Assembly: GCA_036505215.1 (NCBI GenBank)
Contig: DASXTW010000176.1
Location: 8,903-72,902 of the forward strand
Direction: 5' to 3'
From: DASXTW01 sp036505215
Lineage (GTDB): Bacteria; Actinomycetota; UBA4738
Length of the DNA stretch: 64,000 nt
In this document: positions 33,750 through 42,360 of the stretch, piece after piece
How positions within the stretch are numbered: position 1 is the stretch's first letter
Layout of the letters: each line of letters opens with the position of its first letter
The notes under the pieces: generated by a model
What the model was told of the DNA's origin: nothing
The model's input: the letters and a program-made list of their open reading frames with translations, nothing else
Database searches by the model: none
Position numbers and translations under genes: made by a program

Positions 33750-36700
33750 ATGCCTGAGCTCTCGGAGATCTGGCAGGTAGCCGAGGCCGCACGTGATGCC
33801 CGGGAGGAATCTCGGGCGGCGCACCGTCGAGCAGTCTTCGATCTCCAAAGGCTACGGGAGGCCACGGAGGAGGCCAGGCGATCGGCGAGCCGGGACGAGG
33901 AGGCCGGGCGGCGGCTGGGCGAGCTCGAACGAGAGCGTCCCATCCTCGAGGAGGCCGTCGTGGAGCGGGCCCGGGATCTCGCCTCGGCGAAGGACATTGC
34001 TCGCGATCGCGTGTCGGGGCTGCTCGTCGCGTCGCCGCAGGGCCTCATCGAGGGCCTGAACGACTCCATTCCGATCCTGCTGCTGCCCGTTCGCCTGGAG
34101 ACGCGCTTCGGCGAACAGAACGGAGCCCCTGTTCTGCGGCTCCGGATCTTTCCCGACGACGCAGCCATCGCTCACCATGAGAAGGCCCTCACCCCCGCCG
34201 AGGTGGACGCCGGCCAGGCCTACTGGCGTGAACGCTGCCGGGCCAACGCGGAGCCGGACCCGCGAGGGCGGGAGGCGAAGGCGCGCGGGGCATGGAACGT
34301 CCTGGCGGCCCGCCATGGCAGCTATCGAGCGACCTGGATAGCTCGGGCCACCCAACCGACGAATTGGAGCGATCAGCTGGCCGATCCGTCGGCGGCGCTC
34401 TTTCCCTCTGTCGAGACCAAGCCGATCGCCTGGTCCGAGGCCCCCCGTTGTTTCGTCCTGCCCGATCGTTTCGTGGTCCGCCTGTACGCGGGCGGCCGCT
34501 CCCGCGAGGTCGAGGGCGCGCTGATCCCGGACGATCTCGAGGTGGGACCCGACCCGCTCCGGGCGGACGAGACGTTCTCTCGCGACGAGTCGACGGGACG
34601 GCTGAAGCTGGGCGACGAGATTCGCTGGCTGATCGATTTCGACGAGGCCGTCAAGGTCGGAATGGGGTTGCTGATTCCGCTCGAGCTCCCTCGAGAGGCG
34701 AACGGGTTCGATCGAATCGTCGTGCTGGGCATCCGATTCTCTTCCGGACCACACACGAACGCTGCGCTGGTGGCTCGCTTGATCGAGGCACAGCGCTTCA
34801 GCCGGGGGATCGGCCTGGCCCCGCAGGGCACCCCCACGAACAATACCGACGCCGCTCGCTCCGGCCTCACCACCGCCGCCGAGTCGATCGACGAGACGTT
34901 CGCGCTGGAAGTCGATCCGGGCTCGCTCACGGCTCAGCCGGATCACTTCTTGAAGAGTGACGGCCAACGCCTGGCCGAGGGGCTGGGCATCCCGCTGGAC
35001 GTGGTACGGGCCCTTCCTGCAGCCCGCGGAACCGACGCGGCCGAGGCGCTCGCAATGAACCGTGCGCTGTGGAGCGCCACGGTCGGGAACTACCTGCGCG
35101 AAATGCTCGTCCCGGTCATGGGGGATACGACGATCGAACGCCTGCGGCGCTTCTTCGGGGCCTACGTGACCGGCCGAGGGCTTCTGCCTGCCCTACGGGT
35201 GGGGAGCCAGCCCTACGGCGTCCTGGCCACCAGCGCGCTTTCGCTCTGGGAGTGGAGTCAGGAGGAGACGGGCGACGAGTCCGCGTTCTGGAGCGCCCTC
35301 CTGACACGCCTCCGGTCGCTGGAAAGCGTCTGGAGGGACCTGGCGGCCCAGGTGAGCTACGTGGGAAAGCCTGGTGATCCGTTTCAGCACCTGCTTTCCA
35401 TCGTGGGCCTGCAGGCCGCTTCCGTCGAGTTCTATGCGCGCAAGGCGATCTCCCGTGACTACCTCGCCAACTACACACGCTTCCGTGGCACGCCGCAGGC
35501 CTACGCCACGGACATGTGGGAGCAAATGCAGGCGGCAGTGAGCACGAATCTCCAGGCGATCGGGCTCGATCCCGATCTGCCGTTCCGCCTCCGTGACCTG
35601 GTGTTCTGGCGGGAGCACGATCTCTTGAGTGGCCCGGTGATCGACGACGATCCACGGGTGCCGTTCTCGGAGACCGACTCCATAAGGGAGTTCGACGGCA
35701 CGTCGAACTACATCGACTGGTTGCGGTCGGCGAGCAGCAGCGACATTCGGCAGCAGGTCTTTCGGGACGGCGCCGGCCGGCCCGTTCCCCCTCCGGCTGC
35801 TTTGCTCTACCGAATGCTGCGGGACAGCTTCCTGGCCGAACTGGGGCGGGGCGGGCGGGACCTGGTGAAGACGTTTGCCCCTGAGGTATTCGCGGAGCTG
35901 CAGGCGGAACCCGCCATCGTCAACGTCGGTGAGGCCCCCACGTTCACCACCGAAGACGTCCTGGGCGTCGACGCCTCCAAGATCGGCGCGTCCCCTTCAC
36001 GTGTTGCCGTGGGCGATCACCTCGTGGCCATCGCTCGCGACGTGGCGTCCGGGGCTCGACCGCCCCCCGAGGCGGCGGGCCTGGCGGACCTCCACACCGC
36101 GTTGGGGATGCTGGCGCCTCTCCCGACGGCACGGCTGGAGCGCCTGTTCGCGGAGCATGTCGACCTGTGCAGCTACCGCCTGGATGCGTGGGTGCAGGGG
36201 CTTTTCGCCAGGCGGCTGTGGGGGCTGCGTCAGCGCACGGAGAACGAACCGGTGCTTCATCTGGGTGCCTGGGGATGGCTCGACGGCGTTCGCCCATCGC
36301 CGGGGAGGTGGCGGGTGGTGTCGGAGGAGGAACTGCCCGCGGCGCTTCGTTCGGCGGCCGACGGCGTGGTGGTGGAGGACCAGCAGAACGGCGGGTTCGT
36401 CCATGCGCCCTCGCTCACGCACGCGGTGACGGCGGCCGTTTTGCGTAACGCGTATCTGTCCCATGCAGAGCCGGAGCGGGCAGAAGTCATGCAGGTGAAT
36501 CTGTCGTCTCGGCGGGTGCGGACCGCGCTCAGGTATCTCGAAGGGGTGCGCAACGGGCAGGAGCTCGCGGCGCTGCTGGGGTACCAGCTCGAACGGGGGT
36601 TGCACGAGAACCACCCGGGCGTGGAGCTGGACCAGTTCATCTACGTCCTCCGCGAACGCTTCCCGTTCACCTCACGCAAGCTCACCGACGTCCCCCCGGG

Positions 36701-38723
36701 CACGCCCGCCGAAGCGATGGAAGCCCGAAATGTGATCAACGGTTACGACCTCCTCGACTTCGTGCGGGGCCGGGCATATCCGTACGGCATAGCCGGACTG
36801 CCCGCGGAGGGCTCGGGAAGCACCGCCGCGTCCCGAGCTCAGGCCGCGGCGATACGGGAAGAGATCGATTCGCTCGCCGGCGCGATGGACGCGATCGCCG
36901 ACTTGATGCTGGCCGAGAGCGTTCATCAGGTGGTCCAGGGCAACTACGACCGTGCCAAGGGCGTGCTGCAGGCGATCACGGAGGGCGCGTCTCCTCCGGA
37001 TCCAGAGGTCATCGAGACGCCTCGAAGTGGCCGCTCGCTCAGCTTTCGGGTGGCCCTCCCTCTCGACCCCGCACAGGCGACCGGGTGGAATGCCACCCTT
37101 ACTCCTCGGGCCAGGACGAATGCGGCCCTCAACCACTGGCTCGTCACCGTGCTGCCGGCGGCGAGCGACATCCAGTGGCGGGTGGTCGAGGGAACGAACC
37201 CGCCAGTCTTCGTCTCCCTGGACTCTCTCCAGCTCGAGCCGCTCGACTGCGTCCTCATGACCGGCGAGCGGCTGGGTGACTTCTCGGGCGAGTTCGAGCG
37301 CTACCTGGTTCACGACTATCGGGTACGGCAGGGCGTGCCCGATGACGTCGTCACGTATTTCTTCGCGAAGCCCGACCCATCGGTGCCGGACCAAAGGGCC
37401 CTGATCATCGACCCCGAGGGGGCACAGACGGGCAAGATCTCCCTGGCGAGCGTGTTTCCGCTGTTGAAGGCGCTTCGCCGACTGGTCAGCCGGAGCCGGC
37501 CGCTCAATGCGCGGGATCTCGAGCTCCCCATCGAAGCGCAGGAGGTGGAGCCGGCGAACCCGAAGGGCTTCGACGACGGCCTTCCCCCTCTCAAGGATGT
37601 CGCCGAACTCAAACAGCGAGTCGAGCAGGCTCACTCGGCCCTGACCGCCAGAGCCGGCGATCTGGATGATGTTCTGACGAGCACGATCAAGCCGTTGTAC
37701 GACGCCCTTCAAGCCGACCCCACACACACCATCGTGCCGCAGTGGGGCCCGGCCCTGGGAATGCTGCGGCAGCGCATGCTCACGGTGTGCCGCTTCGGCG
37801 TCCCGGAAGCGCTTCCCACCGCAGGCATCGACGTCACCGTGCAAACGATCGATGCGATCGTGGCGCAGGCAGGCGCCGTGGCGGAGGTCGTGGCCCGCCG
37901 GCTGCAAGCGGGACGCGAGGCCCTCGACACGACGTTCCCCGATCCGCTGCCATCCGACCCCGTGGAGGCGGCCCGCGTTCGTGCCCATAGGACCGAGACA
38001 CTGGTGCAGAAGTACACGGAAGCTGCCCAGAGCATGCTGGGTGGGGGCTTCATCGTGCTTCCCCTCTTCCGCGTCCACGCGTCGGCCCGACCCGAGCTCT
38101 CCTCTGCGCTGGCGACCCCGATCTCATCTGATGCTTTGGCCATCGAGGAGTGGCTTCAGTCGCTTGTTCGGGTACGAGCACCACTGGACGCGTTGGGCAT
38201 CGTGACGACGTACCAGGATTGGCTCGGGGCCTCCGCCCTGCGGCTCATCCCGCTGCAGCTCCCGGTCCGTCCGGGCGATCCGTGGATCGCGTCGGCCTAC
38301 GGAGACAGTCTCGGGCCCGGGGACGTCGTCTCCGTCGTTCTCTGCCAGCCGTTGTCCCAGATCACGCAGCCGCTGTGCGGGCTGGTCCTGGATGAATGGA
38401 CCGAGCTCGTCCCGACCACGGAGGAGACGACGGGCGTCGCGTTCCACTTCAACCGGCCCAACGCGACCGCACCTCAGGTGCTGTTGCTCGCCGTGGCGCC
38501 GCGGCTACGCGGCGCATGGTCGTGGGAAGACCTGATGACCGTGGTGGTGGAGACGTTCGAGCGGGCCAAGATTCGGGCGGTCGAACCCGACATGATCGCT
38601 CGGACGGCCTATTTCCAGGCGCTTCCCGCCATCCTGTCGGAGTTCAGCTCGCTGGGACTGAGATCGGTGCTTCTGGCCCAGAAAGCGCCATCGGTGTTCG
38701 CGGCAAAGGTCGAACCAACCTGA
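33750..38723 (+). CDS. Giant protein of unknown function with N-terminal coiled coil
   Basis: At 1657 residues this is the largest product in the window. Residues 1-90 are highly charged and heptad-like, suggesting a coiled coil. From about 105 a block DSIPILLLPVRLETRF, LRIFPDDAAIAHHE and ALTPAEVDAGQAYWRE begins the main body; later RGLLPALRVGSQPYGVLATS stands out near residue 475. The remainder is mixed helix and strand, with no signal peptide, membrane helix, P-loop or zinc motif that I can see. The ATG lies 15 bases after the previous stop. The blocks look like those of a conserved family of very large hypothetical proteins, but I know no function. Confidence 0.7.
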   Translation: MPELSEIWQVAEAARDAREESRAAHRRAVFDLQRLREATEEARRSASRDEEAGRRLGELERERPILEEAVVERARDLASAKDIARDRVSGLLVASPQGLIEGLNDSIPILLLPVRLETRFGEQNGAPVLRLRIFPDDAAIAHHEKALTPAEVDAGQAYWRERCRANAEPDPRGREAKARGAWNVLAARHGSYRATWIARATQPTNWSDQLADPSAALFPSVETKPIAWSEAPRCFVLPDRFVVRLYAGGRSREVEGALIPDDLEVGPDPLRADETFSRDESTGRLKLGDEIRWLIDFDEAVKVGMGLLIPLELPREANGFDRIVVLGIRFSSGPHTNAALVARLIEAQRFSRGIGLAPQGTPTNNTDAARSGLTTAAESIDETFALEVDPGSLTAQPDHFLKSDGQRLAEGLGIPLDVVRALPAARGTDAAEALAMNRALWSATVGNYLREMLVPVMGDTTIERLRRFFGAYVTGRGLLPALRVGSQPYGVLATSALSLWEWSQEETGDESAFWSALLTRLRSLESVWRDLAAQVSYVGKPGDPFQHLLSIVGLQAASVEFYARKAISRDYLANYTRFRGTPQAYATDMWEQMQAAVSTNLQAIGLDPDLPFRLRDLVFWREHDLLSGPVIDDDPRVPFSETDSIREFDGTSNYIDWLRSASSSDIRQQVFRDGAGRPVPPPAALLYRMLRDSFLAELGRGGRDLVKTFAPEVFAELQAEPAIVNVGEAPTFTTEDVLGVDASKIGASPSRVAVGDHLVAIARDVASGARPPPEAAGLADLHTALGMLAPLPTARLERLFAEHVDLCSYRLDAWVQGLFARRLWGLRQRTENEPVLHLGAWGWLDGVRPSPGRWRVVSEEELPAALRSAADGVVVEDQQNGGFVHAPSLTHAVTAAVLRNAYLSHAEPERAEVMQVNLSSRRVRTALRYLEGVRNGQELAALLGYQLERGLHENHPGVELDQFIYVLRERFPFTSRKLTDVPPGTPAEAMEARNVINGYDLLDFVRGRAYPYGIAGLPAEGSGSTAASRAQAAAIREEIDSLAGAMDAIADLMLAESVHQVVQGNYDRAKGVLQAITEGASPPDPEVIETPRSGRSLSFRVALPLDPAQATGWNATLTPRARTNAALNHWLVTVLPAASDIQWRVVEGTNPPVFVSLDSLQLEPLDCVLMTGERLGDFSGEFERYLVHDYRVRQGVPDDVVTYFFAKPDPSVPDQRALIIDPEGAQTGKISLASVFPLLKALRRLVSRSRPLNARDLELPIEAQEVEPANPKGFDDGLPPLKDVAELKQRVEQAHSALTARAGDLDDVLTSTIKPLYDALQADPTHTIVPQWGPALGMLRQRMLTVCRFGVPEALPTAGIDVTVQTIDAIVAQAGAVAEVVARRLQAGREALDTTFPDPLPSDPVEAARVRAHRTETLVQKYTEAAQSMLGGGFIVLPLFRVHASARPELSSALATPISSDALAIEEWLQSLVRVRAPLDALGIVTTYQDWLGASALRLIPLQLPVRPGDPWIASAYGDSLGPGDVVSVVLCQPLSQITQPLCGLVLDEWTELVPTTEETTGVAFHFNRPNATAPQVLLLAVAPRLRGAWSWEDLMTVVVETFERAKIRAVEPDMIARTAYFQALPAILSEFSSLGLRSVLLAQKAPSVFAAKVEPT

Positions 38724-38737
38724 GGGGGAAGACAGCC

Positions 38738-40522
38738 ATGGCATTCGACTACCAGGCGGCCGTCGAGCTGAAGCTGCTCTTCCAGCGCGAGGTCCCATTC
38801 ATCAAGGGGTGGAACCGTCTGGAAGGGAGGCCGCGGACGGTGGACTACGAGCGCGCCCTCCGCGCAGAGGTTCGCGATGCCCTGTGGTTCCTGACGCGAC
38901 AATGGCAGTTCGGTGAATTCCAGGGGGAGGACGCCGCGTCGCCCGTCGAGGTGCGTACCCTCGTTCGTTCCTCACCGTTCACGCTCTATGGCCCGGAGGG
39001 GCAACCCGCTACTCCGTATCAACGCGAGGTCCCACTGGAGTCGCGAGTGGAAAGCGAGGCGATCCCGGCGGATCTGATCCTTCACATCCAGGTCACCCGG
39101 TCCTTCTTCGGCCTCGTCGCCAAGCAGATCACCAGTCAGGCCCGGCTGGAAGCGATCCTGGGCCTGTATCTGGATCCCGGCGCATATGCGCTGGCGACTA
39201 CCTCCGTCGAAGGGTACAGAGACGCGGATGCAGTCCAGATGCTCTCGCTCGGAGCCTCGCGTCTCCTGGACGGCGCGGCGCTCCTGGCCGACGCAGCGAG
39301 CGGCGACCACGACACTCGTGTGGACGGCTTCCCTGGACTCAGCGCGGCAGAGCGTTCGACCCTTAAACAGGCAGGTGCCGACCTCGTCGCCTGGTTCAGG
39401 CGTCTCTACATGGTTCCCGGCTCCGGTGAGGACGCCTGGGCCCCTCGGTTCCTGGAATACCGGTTCGCCTGCGTGCTCCAGGGATCCGATCCGACGCAGA
39501 CCGTCCTCACGGCCGACCAGTACACCCAGGGACATCTCGACTGGTTCGCGTTCGACGTGGACACCTCGACCCCCGGCGCCATTCCTCCGCCCGAGCCGGC
39601 GGCGCCGGCCGCAGAGCCGGACGAGCACGCGTTGTCGTTCCTTCCCGCCCCTGCCTCGTACAGCGGCATGCCCAGCCCCCGCTACTGGGAGTTCGAGAGC
39701 CGAAAGACGGAATTCGCCGACATCGACGCGAACACCACCGACGTGGCCAAGCTGCTCCTGACCGAATTCGCGCTCGTGTACGGCAATGACTGGTGCGTGA
39801 TCCCGTATGTCGTGGACGTGGGCTCCTTGTGCGAAGTGCCCGGGCTGCTGGTGGTGGACGATTTCGGCGAGACCACGCTCGTTCGTGCCGCCGGCCGAGG
39901 ACCCAACGACCAATGGCAGCGCTGGTCGATGTTCACCCTGGACACCACGGAGGCGAGCCGCGAGGCCGATCAGCGGCTTCTGGTCGCTCCCGCCCTGTCC
40001 AAATCGATGCAGGGCAATGTGCTGGAGCAGGTGCTCTTCCTTCGGGACGAGATGGCCAACATGGTGTGGGCGGTGGAGAAGCTGGTTCCGTCTGCCCTCG
40101 GTGGCGGGGCGAGCGGATACGAGGTGGCCGAAGCAGATGCCCCGCCATCCTCGGCACCGTCGTTGCACCCCACCGTGGCCCGTGCCCGATACGTGCTGGG
40201 CACCGATGTCCCTCGGAACTGGCATCCATTCATCCCGGTGCACGTGCCCGGGAGCACCCGAAGCGTCCAGCTTCAGCGCGCCCGGATGCCCGGCCCCCGC
40301 AAGCTCTACGGACGGGTGCTCGACGTCCCCAGTCCGTACTACGTGAACGAAGAGGAAGTGCCTCGGTCCGGCAAGATCGTCAAGCGCGCGTATCAGCGAG
40401 CGCGCTGGCTGGATGGTCGAACGTTCCTGTGGATCGGCCGGCGAGTGACGTCGGGTCGCGGGGAGGGGGGAAGCGGGCTGGCATTCGACCAGGTCATCGA
40501 GCTACGGGATGAGGGAGCCTGA
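38738..40522 (+). CDS. Large conserved protein of unknown function, last gene of the giant operon
   Basis: This 594-residue soluble protein begins MAFDYQAAVELKLLFQRE. It has a striking block ALWFLTRQWQFGEFQGEDA (about residues 47-65) and another, YWEFESRKTEFADIDAN followed by LLLTEFALVYGNDWCVIPY (about 310-355). The ATG is chosen because GAGGGGG lies about ten bases upstream and the upstream extension of the frame overlaps the 1657-residue gene. There is no signal peptide, membrane helix or catalytic motif that I recognise. It is 14 bases from the previous gene, so it belongs to the same transcript and probably the same complex. Confidence 0.72.
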   Translation: MAFDYQAAVELKLLFQREVPFIKGWNRLEGRPRTVDYERALRAEVRDALWFLTRQWQFGEFQGEDAASPVEVRTLVRSSPFTLYGPEGQPATPYQREVPLESRVESEAIPADLILHIQVTRSFFGLVAKQITSQARLEAILGLYLDPGAYALATTSVEGYRDADAVQMLSLGASRLLDGAALLADAASGDHDTRVDGFPGLSAAERSTLKQAGADLVAWFRRLYMVPGSGEDAWAPRFLEYRFACVLQGSDPTQTVLTADQYTQGHLDWFAFDVDTSTPGAIPPPEPAAPAAEPDEHALSFLPAPASYSGMPSPRYWEFESRKTEFADIDANTTDVAKLLLTEFALVYGNDWCVIPYVVDVGSLCEVPGLLVVDDFGETTLVRAAGRGPNDQWQRWSMFTLDTTEASREADQRLLVAPALSKSMQGNVLEQVLFLRDEMANMVWAVEKLVPSALGGGASGYEVAEADAPPSSAPSLHPTVARARYVLGTDVPRNWHPFIPVHVPGSTRSVQLQRARMPGPRKLYGRVLDVPSPYYVNEEEVPRSGKIVKRAYQRARWLDGRTFLWIGRRVTSGRGEGGSGLAFDQVIELRDEGA

Positions 40523-40536
40523 CCCGGCGACATGCG

Positions 40537-40767
40537 TCAGGCCAGTTTCCGCCGCTCCCACCAGAGGGTCCAGCCGGTTCCCGAGATCGAGCCATTCGAC
40601 CAGCCGTGCGTGCCCTCGCTCCGGCGGGACCGTGTTCCGTTCCCCACCTGGCGGATGGTCCCGTCTTCCAGGATCAGCGCAACCACGGACTGAGATCGGG
40701 GAGCGAGCCGGCGTCCGGCGCGTGGAAGGCCAGTTACAGGGTGACGAGAAGTCGTCTGGATGCTCAT
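40537..40767 (-). CDS. Small protein of unknown function, apparent target of the adjacent TetR regulator
   Basis: This 76-residue frame starts at an ATG with GAGAGG about eight bases upstream. It is basic, with a VVALILEDGTIRQVGNG core and a Trp-rich end (WSNGSISGTGWTLWWERR). I do not recognise it. The case for a real gene is its context: a good minus-strand promoter at 40842-40870 carries a TetR-type operator in its spacer, a second operator lies at 40812-40824, and this is the only open frame they can drive before the convergent giant operon. A longer frame in another phase starting at 40870 would begin inside the promoter and looks like noise. Confidence 0.5.
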   Translation of the reverse strand: MSIQTTSRHPVTGLPRAGRRLAPRSQSVVALILEDGTIRQVGNGTRSRRSEGTHGWSNGSISGTGWTLWWERRKLA

Positions 40768-40811
40768 GGCTGCACCTCTCTCGCTCTGAGCGCCTCGGCG
40801 GGGCGCCTGAC

Positions 40812-40824
40812 TGACCGTCGGTCA
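40812..40824. promoter_or_regulatory. TetR-type operator, copy 1
   Basis: TGACCG-T-CGGTCA is a perfect 13-base palindrome sharing its TGACC half-site with two others next to the tetR gene. It lies downstream of the minus-strand start site and upstream of the 76-residue frame. Confidence 0.65.
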
Positions 40825-40841
40825 TGAACTCTTCTCCAAAA

Positions 40842-40870
40842 ACCCTAAGTGACTGACGGTCAGTCGTCAA
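40842..40870 (-). promoter_or_regulatory. Minus-strand promoter with TetR-type operator (copy 2) in its spacer
   Basis: On the minus strand TTGACG (40870-40865) and TAGGGT (40847-40842) are 17 bases apart. The 15-base perfect palindrome GACTGAC-G-GTCAGTC at 40851-40865 occupies the spacer and touches the -35 box. It should be repressed by the TetR protein encoded directly upstream and drive the 76-residue frame. Confidence 0.65.
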
Positions 40871-40896
40871 ATCGGGGCAAAGCGGGCCGAGCAGGC

Positions 40897-41502
40897 CTAG
40901 GGACCCAGGATCTTCCTGCCCAAGCGTTTGGCCGTGGCCACGAGCCTGTCGCGATCGGGCTCGTCCCCGTAGAGGATGGCTTCCATCACCATCAAGATCG
41001 TCCCGTTCTTGAGGAAGACGGCGGCGAGCTCCGGATCATCCACGTGGAAGGCTCCCGCATCGATGCCGACCTCGATGCCTGCGGCGAGCAAGGCGTTCAC
41101 CTTGCGCTCGCATTCGGCGAGGATGTCCCTGGTCCCGGGGGCATGGGGCTGCTGCATGACGAAGGTGCACAGATCGGCGTGCTCCAGGGTGAAATCGACG
41201 ATGCTCTCGGCAACCGCGTCGGCCAGGCCCCACCAGTCCTCGTTTCCGATGCGTTCCATGAACGGCAGGGCGTGAGCCATCATCTCATCGACGAACCGCT
41301 CTCTCAGGGCGGCCAGGAGGTGCTCCTTCGTATCGAAGTAGAGATAGAAGGTCCCCTTGGCCACGTGGGCGGCCTCGGTGATGTCCGCGACGGTCGTGTC
41401 CGAGATCCCGTGCCGGATGAACAGCTTCGTCGCTGCGTCCATCAGCTCCCGGCGTCGATCCTCGCGCTGCTTCGGGACCCGTCGTTTCGTTGTGACCGCC
41501 AT
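40897..41502 (-). CDS. TetR/AcrR family transcriptional regulator
   Basis: This 201-residue protein has a TetR DNA-binding domain (about 15-60: RRRELMDAATKLFIRHGISDTTVADITEAAHVAKGTFYLYFDTKEHLL), followed by a helical ligand and dimer domain. Such repressors release DNA when a small molecule binds. The ATG directly follows a perfect operator-like palindrome, and two matching sites flank the promoter downstream of the gene, so autoregulation plus control of the 76-residue frame is likely. The ligand is unknown. No efflux pump, the common TetR target, lies nearby. Confidence 0.9.
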   Translation of the reverse strand: MAVTTKRRVPKQREDRRRELMDAATKLFIRHGISDTTVADITEAAHVAKGTFYLYFDTKEHLLAALRERFVDEMMAHALPFMERIGNEDWWGLADAVAESIVDFTLEHADLCTFVMQQPHAPGTRDILAECERKVNALLAAGIEVGIDAGAFHVDDPELAAVFLKNGTILMVMEAILYGDEPDRDRLVATAKRLGRKILGP

Positions 41503-41503
41503 G

Positions 41504-41523
41504 ACTGACCGTTGGTCAGTATA
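41504..41523 (-). promoter_or_regulatory. tetR promoter -10 with TetR-type operator, copy 3
   Basis: ACTGACC-GTT-GGTCAGT (41504-41520) is a perfect 7-3-7 inverted repeat one base upstream of the tetR ATG. A minus-strand TATACT (41523-41518) overlaps its outer edge as the -10 box; the -35 is poor. A bound repressor would cover the start of transcription. Confidence 0.65.
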
Positions 41524-41573
41524 GCCCTCGGCCTGCCTGTGGAGATTTGGTCACGCGCAGCTAGCACCACCGC

Positions 41574-41600
41574 TTGAGCACGAGCAACGGGCGGTACCAT
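41574..41600 (+). promoter_or_regulatory. Putative leaderless promoter for recO
   Basis: TTGAGC at 41574-41579 and TACCAT at 41595-41600 are 15 bases apart, a little short. The -10 hexamer ends seven bases before the ATG of recO, and no ribosome binding site is present. Confidence 0.45.
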
Positions 41601-41607
41601 TCGGGCC

Positions 41608-42360
41608 ATGCCGCTGTACAAGGAACAGGGCATTGTCCTGCGCGCCGTCAAGCTCGGTGAGGCCGACAAGATCGTCTCCATCCTCACTCAGGGCTCGGGA
41701 AAGGTGAGGGCTGTGGCGAAGGGCATTCGCCGCACGAACAGCAAGTTCGGGGCGAGGCTGGAACCCCTGACCCACGTATCGCTCCTTCTGTACAGGGGTA
41801 GGAGCCTGGACACGATCACGCAGGCCGAGATCATTGGCCCCTACCGGACGATCAGGGGGAACTTCCAGCTCATCGCGGCGGGGGAGACGCTGCTGGAGGC
41901 GGTAGACAAAGTAGCCGAGGAGCACGAACGGAACGTTCGCCTGTTCCTCCTGCTCCTGTCCGGCCTCCGGGCACTGGAGGCCCGTCCCCGCGACTCCGCG
42001 GCCGTGGCCGAGTGCTTCCTGCTCAAACTGCTCTCCCTGTCGGGATTTCATCCCAGCCTCTCAGCGTGCGCCGTGTGCGGCGCCCCCGGGCTGGACGGAT
42101 GGTTCTCTGCCGGGCAGGGCGGTGTGGTGTGCCGGGGCTGCGCTGAGCACGACGCTGGAAGGGTGGCCGAGCCGCCGGTTCGGTGGCTGGATGCCCTCTC
42201 CCGGGTCGACATGGCCTCGGCGGGCGAGATGACGCCGGCGATCGACGTCCGCCGGGAAGCCAGGGCGATCCTGTACGGCTTCGCCGAATACCACCTGGAA
42301 CGGCGGATGCGAAGCTTCTCGCTCCTCGCCCGCCAACCAGACCCAGCCCTCGCACGATGA
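41608..42360 (+). CDS. recO: DNA repair protein RecO
   Basis: The 250-residue protein has the N-terminal OB fold (YKEQGIVLRAVKLGEADKIVSILTQGSGKVRAVAKGIRR) and a helical C-terminal domain with a zinc-binding CAVCG...CRGC cluster. RecO helps load RecA onto SSB-coated single strands and anneals complementary strands. It leads into uppS with a four-base overlap, as in many Actinomycetota, where era usually precedes it. Confidence 0.95.
   Translation: MPLYKEQGIVLRAVKLGEADKIVSILTQGSGKVRAVAKGIRRTNSKFGARLEPLTHVSLLLYRGRSLDTITQAEIIGPYRTIRGNFQLIAAGETLLEAVDKVAEEHERNVRLFLLLLSGLRALEARPRDSAAVAECFLLKLLSLSGFHPSLSACAVCGAPGLDGWFSAGQGGVVCRGCAEHDAGRVAEPPVRWLDALSRVDMASAGEMTPAIDVRREARAILYGFAEYHLERRMRSFSLLARQPDPALAR

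Noticed and set aside
24583..40522. Reading the giant operon as a prophage or contractile injection system
   Set aside because: No tail tube, sheath, baseplate, spike, ATPase, capsid or integrase sequence is recognisable in or near it.
40502..40870. 122-codon minus-strand frame overlapping the TetR-controlled region
   Set aside because: Its ATG lies at the -35 box of the promoter and its composition is noise; the 76-residue frame has a ribosome site and correct placement.
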